From positions 62,001 to 126,000 of the forward strand of contig JAIBAN010000007.1 of assembly GCA_019695185.1 (NCBI GenBank): a DNA stretch of 64,000 nt, written 5' to 3'. Shown in pieces: positions 1 to 7,269 of this stretch. The notes under the pieces were generated by a model. It was given only the letters and a program-made list of their open reading frames with translations, did not search any database and was not told the origin of the DNA. Both the position numbers and the translations under genes were made by a program. Position 1 is the stretch's first letter; each line of letters opens with the position of its first letter. This DNA is from Blastocatellia bacterium (lineage in GTDB: Bacteria; Acidobacteriota; Blastocatellia; Chloracidobacteriales; Chloracidobacteriaceae).

Positions 1-549
1 CTCGCCAATGGAAAGCAAACCGACCCGAGGATGGATGTGCCCCAGAATTTTTTCGGCATAGAGCCCGCCCATGACAGCAAACTGTTCCAAAAATGCTGGT
101 TTGCAGTCCGCATTGGCTCCGACATCAAGCAACACCGTGCCATTGCGGGTCACAGTCGGCAAAACCATGGCCAAAGCAGGCCGCTCAACCCCTTCGAGAG
201 TTCCCAAAAGCAAAGCGGCAGACATCATCACCGCGCCGGTATTCCCGGCGCTGACCATGGCGTCGACCCGCCCATCGCGCAATAACTGCATGGCCACCCG
301 GATGGTCGCGTCCTTTTTGCGCCGCACCGCCCGTGCCACGTCATCGCTCATCGAAATGACTTCGGTGGCATTGACAATCTCAATCGGCTCGGAGGTCCAG
401 CCCAGGTCTTTGAGGGCATTTTCCAGGAGCCCTTCGGGACCAACCATGGTGATGTGGACATTTAATTCGCGGGCCGCTTGTAAACAGCCTTCCAACTCAC
501 TTGCGGGTGAACGGTCCGCACCCAAGGCATCAACGGCAACTCGCAACAT
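1..549 (-). CDS. plsX: Phosphate acyltransferase PlsX (3' part cut off by window edge)
   Basis: The minus-strand frame is open from an ATG at 549 to the window edge, giving the first 183 residues of a family usually about 330-350 long. The protein starts MLRVAVDALGADRSP, close to the family's VAVDAMGGDHAP opening, and contains the DGRVDAMVSAGNTGA and LLDVGANADCKP segments typical of PlsX. The enzyme makes acyl-phosphate from acyl-ACP for membrane phospholipid synthesis. It lies 129 bp downstream of rpmF on the same strand, the common rpmF-plsX arrangement, so both are probably transcribed from the promoter at 994-1021. The C-terminus is outside the window. Confidence 0.95.
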   Translation of the reverse strand, partial: MLRVAVDALGADRSPASELEGCLQAARELNVHITMVGPEGLLENALKDLGWTSEPIEIVNATEVISMSDDVARAVRRKKDATIRVAMQLLRDGRVDAMVSAGNTGAVMMSAALLLGTLEGVERPALAMVLPTVTRNGTVLLDVGANADCKPAFLEQFAVMGGLYAEKILGHIHPRVGLLSIGE

Positions 550-678
550 AAATCTCACGAAACAATCACGTGTGATGGACGGTTTGGATTGGAAAACCAA
601 GGCTGCGTTTCCCGTAAAACCGATTTCATCACAGTGGGAACCCGCAGCCGGGGAGTATGTGCAGAGCGGATGAGGTGG

Positions 679-870
679 TTACTCTTCGCTGGTGGTGCGA
701 ACCGCTGTTACTTGGCGGCCTTTGTAATAACCGCATTTTCCGCAGGCGCGGTGGGGCAGGGCGTAATTCCCGCAATTCGAACAGGTAATCATCATTGGTG
801 TGGCCAGCGCATCATGGGCGCGGCGCTTGCCGCGCCGGGAAGACGAATGGCGTCGTTTTGGATTAGGCAT
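679..870 (-). CDS. rpmF: 50S ribosomal protein L32
   Basis: A 63-residue basic protein beginning MPNPKRRHSSSRRGKRRAHDA, the N-terminal signature of L32. It has a zinc-ribbon pair, CSNCG and CGKCG (four cysteines), so this is the zinc-binding form. A GAGGAG ribosome binding site lies about 9 nt upstream of the ATG. It is the first gene of the rpmF-plsX unit, with a consensus promoter about 120 nt upstream. It is a structural component of the large ribosomal subunit. Confidence 0.97.
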   Translation of the reverse strand: MPNPKRRHSSSRRGKRRAHDALATPMMITCSNCGNYALPHRACGKCGYYKGRQVTAVRTTSEE

Positions 871-993
871 ACAACAAACTCTCCTCGTGTTCTAGGTAAA
901 AGTACAGACAGATTGTGCGTGGCGAAGGCTGGCCAGGGCCTTGATTGGCAAACAATGAAGCGCGGACACCTCGCGGAGACGCAAAAATCGGTT

Positions 994-1021
994 ATTATAA
1001 GGGGCGGGCGAAATTTGTCAA
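994..1021 (-). promoter_or_regulatory. Sigma70-type promoter for rpmF-plsX
   Basis: On the minus strand a perfect -35 TTGACA (complement of 1016-1021) is followed after 16 nt by a perfect -10 TATAAT (complement of 994-999). Transcription would start near 987, giving a leader of about 117 nt before rpmF. The rest of the 304-bp divergent gap between rpmF and hisIE holds nothing else I can identify. Confidence 0.8.
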
Positions 1022-1174
1022 TCATTGGTCTTCAAGGGCCCGGCCCGTTACTCGGTCCTGTCCATTCCGGCTTGTGCGGCTGGTTCCGATGTGGTACTTA
1101 ACAGATGGGCAAGACCATTCAAAATCAACAAGTTCAGCCTCTTCAGGCAAATCTCACAACCGTTTGACAGGATT

Positions 1175-1903
1175 ATGATTCAGGGATTGAAGTTTGACGA
1201 ACAGGGCCTGATTCCAGCCGTGGTTCAGGACAGTCGCACCCAGCAGGTGCTGACACTGGCATACATGAATGCCGAAAGCCTGGCCCTCACTCTGCAATTA
1301 GGGGAGGTCTGTTTTTTCAGCCGCTCCCGACAGGAATTGTGGCATAAAGGCAAAACTTCGGGAAACACCATGCGGGTGGTTGATATTGCATTGGACTGTG
1401 ACGGCGACGCGCTGGTCGTGCGGGTCGAACCACGAGGACCAGCTTGCCATACGGGAGCCGTTTCCTGTTTTCACAATTCGGTCCCGGAAACCGCCGCACC
1501 GGTTGAAACCTCCCCAACAGTTGCCCCTGGCAATGGGAGCCCTGCGGTTGCTCCCCCTCTGACCAAACCAGGGGTCGAACTGGTCAGCGTCAGTGCCATG
1601 GAATTGGGAATTTTGTTGGAACAACTCTACCGGTTGATTGCAGAACGCAAGGCATTACGCCCAGAGGGTTCATACACCACCTATCTGTTTAATGCCGGTC
1701 TGGACAAAATTCTGAAAAAAGTTGGGGAAGAAGCCACCGAAACGGTGATTGCCGCCAAAAACGGCTCCCGCAAGGAAATGTCAGCCGAGATTTCTGATCT
1801 GTTTTATCACTTGCTGGTCCTGATGGTGGAACGCGAAGTTGCGCTTCACGATATTTTACAGGTACTCAAAAACCGCGCTGGAAAAGCGACGGAAACGAAA
1901 TAA
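1175..1903 (+). CDS. hisIE: Bifunctional phosphoribosyl-AMP cyclohydrolase / phosphoribosyl-ATP pyrophosphatase
   Basis: The 242-residue protein is a two-domain fusion for the second and third steps of histidine synthesis. The HisI half (residues 1-105) shows HKGKTSGN, the metal-binding DCDGD at 74-78 and CHTGAVSCF at 91-99. A Pro/Ala/Gly-rich linker (about 104-132) leads to the HisE half (about 138-238), which has [17 protein letters not shown] at 182-189 and EISDLFYH. The reading frame extends 50 codons upstream, but the ATG at 1175 gives the standard [16 protein letters not shown] start. The linker is longer than in enterobacterial HisIE. No other his gene is nearby. The stop is followed directly by the nonamer hairpin array at 1904. 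Confidence 0.95.
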   Translation: MIQGLKFDEQGLIPAVVQDSRTQQVLTLAYMNAESLALTLQLGEVCFFSRSRQELWHKGKTSGNTMRVVDIALDCDGDALVVRVEPRGPACHTGAVSCFHNSVPETAAPVETSPTVAPGNGSPAVAPPLTKPGVELVSVSAMELGILLEQLYRLIAERKALRPEGSYTTYLFNAGLDKILKKVGEEATETVIAAKNGSRKEMSAEISDLFYHLLVLMVEREVALHDILQVLKNRAGKATETK

Positions 1904-2060
1904 GTCTTGGGGGTCTTGGGAGTCTTGGAGGTCTTGGGAGTCAAAGTCAGGTGACAAGTGATAAGTGACAAGAAAAAATCCTGTCACGGTTCACTGCTTC
2001 AGACTCCCAAGGCTTTCAAGACTCCCAAGACCCCCAAGACCCCCAAGACTCCCAAGACTC
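1904..2060. repeat. Inverted nonamer array (TTGGGAGTC / GACTCCCAA)
   Basis: The left arm (1904-1942) is about four tandem units of the 9-mer TTGGGAGTC with variants. The right arm (2001-2060) is about six units of its reverse complement. The arms can pair into a long hairpin. The 58-nt centre holds a second, smaller inverted motif built on GTGACAAG and CCTGTCAC. The array fills the hisIE-trpE gap; read in the upstream-extended trpE frame it gives only a low-complexity R-L-P string. Confidence 0.9.
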
Positions 2061-2072
2061 TTTTTGAAAGCT

Positions 2073-3557
2073 ATGCCCGACCTTCTCCCCGCCAATTTTC
2101 AGGACTTTGTGCGACTTGCCGAACAAAGCAATGTCGTTCCGGTAACCAAAACCATCCCGGCGGACCTGCAAACGCCGGTTGGGGTCTATCTGAAACTGGC
2201 TGAAAAAAGCCCCTATTCCTTTTTGTTGGAATCGGTTTCCGGTGATGAAAAAATTGCACGCTATTCCTACGTTGGATGCGCCCCTCACTTGATTGCCAAG
2301 GGTCAGGGGAATCAAATGGAGGTCACGATTGGCGACATCTCGGAAATCCAGCAGGTCAATATGCTTGAGGGGTTGCGGCGGTATATGGGCCGCTTTCTTC
2401 CGGCCCAACTGCCGGAACTGCCACCTTTTGCCGGAGGAGCCGTCGGATTTCTGGGTTATGATGCCGTCCGGTGGTTTGAGGCGATTCCCTGTAAAAATCC
2501 GGATGATTTGGCAATTGATGATGGTGTCATGATGTTTTGCTCGACCGTCGTCGCCTTTGACCATCATTCCCACCAACTCAAAATCATTGCCAACGCCTTT
2601 ACCGAAGACCAGACCGAAAACCTGGAAGCTGTTTATAAGAAGGCCGTGGCTGAAATTGAATCGGTTGAAAGGCTGTTGGCTGCCGCTCCGATAGCTCCCG
2701 GAAAGAAACGCCGCACCGAAGCCCCCATGCTGAAATCAAGCATGACCAAAGACCAATTCCAGCAGGCGGTTGAACAGGCCAAGGCAGCCATCCGCAACGG
2801 CGATGTGTGGGAGGTGATGCTTTCGCAACGGTTTGAATTCAACATTGCAAGCCACCCTTTTCAAATTTACCGGGCGTTGCGGATGATTAATCCGGCCCCG
2901 TTTATGTACTACCTGAACCTGCCGGAGACGGTGATTCTGGGTTCTTCGCATGACCTGCTGATGCGTTGTACGGGTCGACGGGTGGATTCGCGCACCATTG
3001 TGGGAGGTCGCCCCAGAGGGAAAACCGACGTTGAGGACGAATTGCTGGGAGCCGAATTGGCCGCCGATGAAAATGCCATGGCCGACCACATTATGATGTT
3101 TGATGTGGCCCGAAACGACATGGGAAGAGTGGCGGATTACGGCTCAATCGAAGTCACCAAACTGACCAATGTTGAGCGTTCAGCAGCCTCCATGAATCTG
3201 GTTTCATCCCTGAAAGGGATTTTGCGGGTTGGATATGACCGGTTTGACGCCTTGGCAGCGGCATTTCCTGCCTGCCATATCACCGGCATTCCCAAAATCC
3301 CGGCGATGAAACTGATTGACGAACTGGAACCAACCCGGCGAGGGCTCTACGGCGGAACGGTGCTGTACCTGGATTATTCGGGCGATATTGATTCCTGCGT
3401 TTCCGAAAAAACTGTCATTATCAAAGGCAATCGGGCTTTTGTGCAGGCTGGCACGATGATTACCGCCACCTCGCAACCCGAAAAGGAATTTGTTGAAACT
3501 GTCAACAAGGTCCGGGCCTTGATTAAAGCGATTGAAATCGCCGAAAAAGAACTATAA
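2073..3557 (+). CDS. trpE: Anthranilate synthase component I-like protein with altered active site
   Basis: The 494-residue protein has the length and layout of TrpE: an N-terminal domain with the LLES tryptophan-binding motif, then the chorismate-binding domain from about 230 onward (PRGKTDVEDE, FDVARNDMGRV, FPACHITGIPKIPAM, YGGTVLYLDY, QAGTMI). Several residues that are nearly invariant in the chorismate-utilising superfamily differ: GASPE is GSSHD (290-294), the Glu of the S/A-E-H motif is Asp338, and the catalytic His of the MHLVS motif is Asn375 (MNLVS). It may be a divergent anthranilate synthase, a paralogue with another product, or inactive. No trpG is adjacent. The ATG at 2073 is chosen because upstream codons come from the repeat array. 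Confidence 0.75.
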   Translation: MPDLLPANFQDFVRLAEQSNVVPVTKTIPADLQTPVGVYLKLAEKSPYSFLLESVSGDEKIARYSYVGCAPHLIAKGQGNQMEVTIGDISEIQQVNMLEGLRRYMGRFLPAQLPELPPFAGGAVGFLGYDAVRWFEAIPCKNPDDLAIDDGVMMFCSTVVAFDHHSHQLKIIANAFTEDQTENLEAVYKKAVAEIESVERLLAAAPIAPGKKRRTEAPMLKSSMTKDQFQQAVEQAKAAIRNGDVWEVMLSQRFEFNIASHPFQIYRALRMINPAPFMYYLNLPETVILGSSHDLLMRCTGRRVDSRTIVGGRPRGKTDVEDELLGAELAADENAMADHIMMFDVARNDMGRVADYGSIEVTKLTNVERSAASMNLVSSLKGILRVGYDRFDALAAAFPACHITGIPKIPAMKLIDELEPTRRGLYGGTVLYLDYSGDIDSCVSEKTVIIKGNRAFVQAGTMITATSQPEKEFVETVNKVRALIKAIEIAEKEL

Positions 3558-3580
3558 CCATTTGCCATTTGCCATTTTTT
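3558..3580. repeat. Short heptamer array (CATTTGC units)
   Basis: About three tandem copies of CATTTGC follow the trpE-like stop codon directly. The same word recurs in the inverted array at 4078-4189. Confidence 0.7.
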
Positions 3581-3675
3581 CAAAACCACATTCCGCCAGC
3601 AAAACAAAGTTTTTTTACAAACGGCACACAGGCAATGGTAAAAAATGAGTTTTCCGGCATAGTGTTTGCCCCTTT

Positions 3676-3699
3676 GGTGCAAAATTTAATTTTTGCACC
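3676..3699. promoter_or_regulatory. Perfect inverted repeat upstream of the four-helix-bundle gene
   Basis: Arms GGTGCAAAA (3676-3684) and TTTTGCACC (3691-3699) are perfectly complementary with a 6-nt loop. They lie directly before the AAGGAGG ribosome binding site and 16 nt before the ATG at 3716. The placement suits an operator or a hairpin affecting translation. There is no T-run, so it is not a standard terminator. Confidence 0.6.
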
Positions 3700-3715
3700 C
3701 ATGAAGGAGGCAATC

Positions 3716-4075
3716 ATGAATGAAATTGATTTAAAACAACGAACCAAACTGTTTTCCTTGAGAATTCTACGATTGGTCCGTGCCCTTCCACCTTCGATTG
3801 ATGGTAATGCGATTGCAAGACAATTGGTTCGGGCTGGCACATCTGTCGGAGCAAATTATCGGGCTGCATGTCTGGGACGTTCAAAAGCTGCATTTGCAGC
3901 AAAACTGGGAATTGTTGAAGAGGAAGCAGATGAAAGTGCATTTTGGATCGAACTTATTATCGAAGGACATCTCTTAAGGCCAAAACTGGTTGAACCCCTA
4001 TTACATGAAGCAAATGAGATCGCCAAAATTATGGCGGCGTCACGTCTGTCAATTTCCAAAAACCTAAGAAAATAA
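3716..4075 (+). CDS. Four helix bundle protein (S23 / 23S rRNA intervening-sequence family)
   Basis: A 119-residue, mostly helical protein with the family signature QLVRAGTSVGANYRAACLGRSKAAFAAKLGIVEEEADESAFWIEL (given in parts: QLVRAGTSVGANYRA then EADESAFWIEL). Members were first found as ORFs in 23S rRNA intervening sequences and are related to the accessory Avd proteins of diversity-generating retroelements, but most stand-alone copies have no known function. No reverse transcriptase or rRNA gene is in the window. The ATG at 3716 is chosen because a strong AAGGAGG lies 6-12 nt upstream; an open frame continues 49 codons further but lacks a ribosome binding site. Codon use is more AT-rich than that of its neighbours. 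Confidence 0.85.
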   Translation: MNEIDLKQRTKLFSLRILRLVRALPPSIDGNAIARQLVRAGTSVGANYRAACLGRSKAAFAAKLGIVEEEADESAFWIELIIEGHLLRPKLVEPLLHEANEIAKIMAASRLSISKNLRK

Positions 4076-4077
4076 GA

Positions 4078-4189
4078 TATTTGCAATTTACAACTGTCCA
4101 TTTGCCATTTTTCATTGAGGAACGGCTTTTCGTCATTGAAATGGCAACCGGGCAATCGCAAATTGCAAATCGCAAATGGGCAATTGCAA
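4078..4189. repeat. Inverted array of CATTTGC / GCAAATG words
   Basis: The left part reads TTTGCAATTT, CCATTTGCCATTT and TTCATTGA. The right part contains the complements TCATTGAAATGGC and repeated GCAAATT, GCAAATC and GCAAATG. The arms can fold on each other across an approximately 15-nt loop. The last unit runs into the start codon of the next gene at 4190. Confidence 0.75.
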
Positions 4190-6022
4190 ATGAAATCTTT
4201 CCGCGACTTATTGCAAGACGACCGGATCTGGGTCTTTGACGGAGCCATGGGCACCATGCTTTATGCCAAAGGTGTCTATATCAACAAATGCTATGACGAG
4301 TTGAACCTGTCCAGTCCGGGACTGGTCATGGAAATTCACCGCGAATACGTCAAGGCCGGCGCGGAAATTGTTGAAACAAACACGTTTGGGGCCAATCGTC
4401 CGAAACTTGAATCCTATGGGTTCGGCAGCCATTTACAGGAAATCAACTACAAAGCGGCCAAAATCGCCCGCGAAGCCGTCGGCCCCAATGTCTTTGTCGC
4501 CGGTGCGATGGGTCCTCTGGGGATCCGGATTGAACCTTGGGGACCGACCTCGTTTGACGAGGCCAAAGCACTGTTCAAAGAACAGGCCGAAGCACTGCTG
4601 GATGGTGGTGTGGACCTGATTATTCTGGAAACATTCACGGATTTGAGCGAAATCCGACAGGCCATGCTCGCCGTGCGGGAGCTTTCCGACGTGCCGATTA
4701 TTGCCTCCATGACCATTGGCGAGGACGGCTCCACCGGCTACGGTACGGGTCCGGAAATCTATGTGCCCCGCCTCGACCTGTGGGGAGCGGACGTGATTGG
4801 CCTCAATTGCAGCATTGGCCCCAAGCCGATGCTTGAAGCCATTGAGCAAGTGGCGGCCCTGACCGAGCGGAAGCTCTGCGCCCAGCCGAACGCCGGCCTG
4901 CCCCGCGATTTTCAAGGTAGAAAAATTTATCTCTGTTCCGATGAATATATGGCCAAGTATGCCCGGCGACTGATTCAAGCCGGGGTCAAATTCATCGGGG
5001 GCTGTTGTGGAACCACCCCCGAGCATATTCGGGCGATTGCCGGTGCGGTCCGGGCCTTGTCCCCTTCCAAACGGGTCGAACCTGTCATCAGTGTTCCCAA
5101 AATCGAAGGTCCGCAGGTCGAAGTGGTGCCCCAGGCGGAAAAATCCCGGTTTGCCCGCAAAGTGGCCACCGGGGAATTTGTCACCAGTGTTGAGATCGTG
5201 CCGCCCAAAGGCTGTGACCCCACGAAAATGATTGAGAGCGTCAAGCTCCTCAAGGAGGCCGGAGTGGATGCCGTCAATGTGCCTGACGGCCCACGGGCGC
5301 AATCGCGGATGGGGGCGATTGCCACCTCGGTGATTATTGAACGTTATGGGATTGAGGCCGTGGTGCATTATTGTTGCCGGGACCGGAACCTGCTCGGCAT
5401 GAACTCCGATTTGCTCGGAGCCGCCGCCTTGGGCTTGCGCAATATCCTTTTGATTACGGGTGACCCCCCCAAAATGGGACCGTACCCGGATGCCACCGCC
5501 GTCTTTGACATTGATTCCATTGGATTGACGAATATGGTGTCCCGGCTGAACGGCGGCATGGACCTGGGCGGGAACCCGATTGGCCAGCCGACGGCATTTT
5601 TTATCGGGGTCGGAGTCAACCCCGGTGCCATTGACCTGGATTACGAAATTCGCCGGTTCGAGTGGAAAGTCGCAGCCGGAGCGGAATACGCCATCACCCA
5701 GCCGATTTTTGATGTCAAAGTGCTCAAAAACTTCCTCAAGCGGATTGAGCACTGCCGAATTCCCGTCATTGCCGGAATCTGGCCGCTGACCAGTTATCGC
5801 AATGCCGAATTTTTGAGCAACGAAGTCCCCGGTGTGACCGTTGCGCCCGAAATCCTGAAGCGGATGCGGGCTGCCGAATCGCCGGAAGCCGCGCAAAACG
5901 AAGGGTTAATGATTGCACGGGAAATGCTTCAGGAGGTCCGGCCACTGGTGCAGGGCGTACAGGTCAGTGCTCCGTTTGGCCGTGTCCCCTATGCGCTGGA
6001 AGTCTTTCAAGGTCTGACCTGA
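4190..6022 (+). CDS. Bifunctional homocysteine S-methyltransferase / 5,10-methylenetetrahydrofolate reductase
   Basis: The 610-residue protein is a fusion. Residues 1-290 are a homocysteine methyltransferase domain with FDGAMGTML at the start and the zinc ligands Cys207 (NCSIGP), Cys272 and Cys273 (GGCCGTTPEH). Residues about 315-610 are a MetF-type domain (TSVEIVPPKG, HYCCRDRN, NILLITGDPPK, EYAITQPIFD). The same architecture is known in the Bacillus YitJ type. It would reduce methylene-THF and methylate homocysteine in methionine and one-carbon metabolism. No B12-binding domain is present, so the methyl donor of the first domain cannot be told from sequence. The ATG at 4190 gives the expected start; the upstream 25 codons come from repeat DNA. 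Confidence 0.92.
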   Translation: MKSFRDLLQDDRIWVFDGAMGTMLYAKGVYINKCYDELNLSSPGLVMEIHREYVKAGAEIVETNTFGANRPKLESYGFGSHLQEINYKAAKIAREAVGPNVFVAGAMGPLGIRIEPWGPTSFDEAKALFKEQAEALLDGGVDLIILETFTDLSEIRQAMLAVRELSDVPIIASMTIGEDGSTGYGTGPEIYVPRLDLWGADVIGLNCSIGPKPMLEAIEQVAALTERKLCAQPNAGLPRDFQGRKIYLCSDEYMAKYARRLIQAGVKFIGGCCGTTPEHIRAIAGAVRALSPSKRVEPVISVPKIEGPQVEVVPQAEKSRFARKVATGEFVTSVEIVPPKGCDPTKMIESVKLLKEAGVDAVNVPDGPRAQSRMGAIATSVIIERYGIEAVVHYCCRDRNLLGMNSDLLGAAALGLRNILLITGDPPKMGPYPDATAVFDIDSIGLTNMVSRLNGGMDLGGNPIGQPTAFFIGVGVNPGAIDLDYEIRRFEWKVAAGAEYAITQPIFDVKVLKNFLKRIEHCRIPVIAGIWPLTSYRNAEFLSNEVPGVTVAPEILKRMRAAESPEAAQNEGLMIAREMLQEVRPLVQGVQVSAPFGRVPYALEVFQGLT

Positions 6023-6125
6023 ACTGAGGACTGAGGACTGAGAACCAATCAGGACTGAAGACTGAGGACTGAGGACTGAGAACTGAGAACCAATCAGGAC
6101 TGAGGACTGAGGACTGAGGACTGAG
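6021..6125 (+). repeat. Heptamer array (GGACTGA), direct only
   Basis: About twelve copies of GGACTGA or close variants start at the stop codon of the preceding gene. The array is interrupted twice by the same insert, GAGAACCAATCA. Unlike most arrays here, no inverted partner arm follows. Confidence 0.9.
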
Positions 6126-6156
6126 CCGGTTTTCATTGCTGATGGTGCGCCGCCCA
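6126..6156 (+). repeat. Dispersed element copy 1 (GTTTTCATTGCTG core)
   Basis: The sequence after the heptamer array, containing GTTTTCATTGCTG and then GCGCCG, recurs with a few changes at 42530-42560, again next to GGACTGA-type words. Confidence 0.6.
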
Positions 6157-6173
6157 GGATTCAATCTGAAATT

Positions 6174-6197
6174 CCCGAAACCCGAAACCCGAAACCC
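6174..6197 (+). repeat. Heptamer array (CCCGAAA)
   Basis: Three tandem copies of CCCGAAA lie just upstream of the ABC permease gene. This is a different word with the same 7-nt period. Confidence 0.8.
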
Positions 6198-6220
6198 CAA
6201 ACAGCAAGAGGATTACCATA

Positions 6221-7108
6221 ATGGCTGACATTCCTGTTTTTTCAGTGCTTGAATCCACCCTCCGGCTTTCAACCCCGTTGCTGCTGGCAGCCTTGGGCGG
6301 GCTATATTCGGAACGGAGTGGCGTCATCAACATGGCGCTTGAGGGCATTATGCTGGCCGGAGCGTTTACGGCGGCAGCCGTGACGGTCAAAACCGGAAGT
6401 CCCTGGATAGGTTTGATTGCAGCCATTTTGGCAGGTGTGGCCGTGGCGGGCATTCATGCATTTTGCTGTATCAAATGCCGGGCAGACCAGGTGGTGGTGG
6501 GAACCGCCATCAATATTTTAATGCTGGGGGTTCCGGCGCTGCTCTCCGGGGCCATGTTTGAATCAACCGGCTCGACGCCTTCCGTGGACCAAAGCCAGCA
6601 ATTGCCCAATCTGCCGATTTTGATTGCCTTTGCGGCAGTCCCGGTGACCCATTACATTCTGTATAAGACCAGTTTCGGGCTGCGCCTGCGGGCTGTGGGT
6701 GAAACCCCGCAGGCAGCCGACACCGCCGGGGTGAATGTGCTTTTCATGCGCTATGCCGGTGTGTTGCTCTCAGGGGTTCTGGCTGCGCTTGCCGGTCTCT
6801 ATCTCTCGATTGGCCAAGGGTCGCTCTACACCCGCAACATGACTTCCGGACGGGGCTACATTGCGCTGGCTGCTTTGATTTTCGGCAACTGGGTTCCAAC
6901 GCGGGTGCTGCTGGCCTGCCTGCTCTTTGGGTTTGCGGATGCCGTCCAAATTCGGCTCCAGGGAACCACACTCGGTGGGGCCACGATTCCCACTCAGTTT
7001 ATCCAGATGGTGCCGTATGTGGTGACCATGTTTGTCCTGGCTGGGTTTGTCGGCAAAGCCCATCCACCCCAGGCACTTGGCATGCCGTATATGAAAGAGC
7101 AAAGGTAA
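6221..7108 (+). CDS. ABC transporter permease, nucleoside/sugar (BPD_transp_2) family
   Basis: A 295-residue integral membrane protein with about 8-9 hydrophobic segments and the family's N-terminal signature (LLLAALGGLYSERSGVINMALEGIM) split as GGLYSERSGVINMALEG, plus the GLRLRAVGETPQAADTAGVNV coupling-loop region. This subfamily includes the nucleoside permeases NupQ/YufQ, which work with an ATPase and a BmpA-like lipoprotein. Those partners and the second permease are absent next to it, so either they lie elsewhere or the gene is an orphan. The next gene is a nucleotidase-like secreted protein, which fits nucleoside uptake. Ribosome binding site is weak (AGAGG about 10 nt upstream). Confidence 0.85.
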   Translation: MADIPVFSVLESTLRLSTPLLLAALGGLYSERSGVINMALEGIMLAGAFTAAAVTVKTGSPWIGLIAAILAGVAVAGIHAFCCIKCRADQVVVGTAINILMLGVPALLSGAMFESTGSTPSVDQSQQLPNLPILIAFAAVPVTHYILYKTSFGLRLRAVGETPQAADTAGVNVLFMRYAGVLLSGVLAALAGLYLSIGQGSLYTRNMTSGRGYIALAALIFGNWVPTRVLLACLLFGFADAVQIRLQGTTLGGATIPTQFIQMVPYVVTMFVLAGFVGKAHPPQALGMPYMKEQR

Positions 7109-7145
7109 TTCAGGACTGAGGACTGAGGACTGAGGACTGATTCAG
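7109..7145 (+). repeat. Heptamer array (GGACTGA), direct
   Basis: Four tandem GGACTGA units directly after the permease stop codon, bounded by ATTCA on both sides. Confidence 0.85.
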
Positions 7146-7269
7146 GTTTCACCTTGCATTTCAACATTCAGCCGTGCTTCTTTTGGTTCACACACGCACC
7201 GGACAGGTATTGTCACGGCAATCCGTTCGTTTCAACGGGCATTCATCATACTTTGGAAAGGAAAAACCT

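Noticed and set aside
1965-2072. Longer N-terminus for the trpE-like protein
   Set aside because: The 36 extra codons are translated nonamer repeat (low-complexity R-L-P) and the family start fits the ATG at 2073.
4433-5896. 487-residue minus-strand ORF
   Set aside because: It is antisense to the methyltransferase/MTHF reductase fusion, has shadow-type composition and no family motif.
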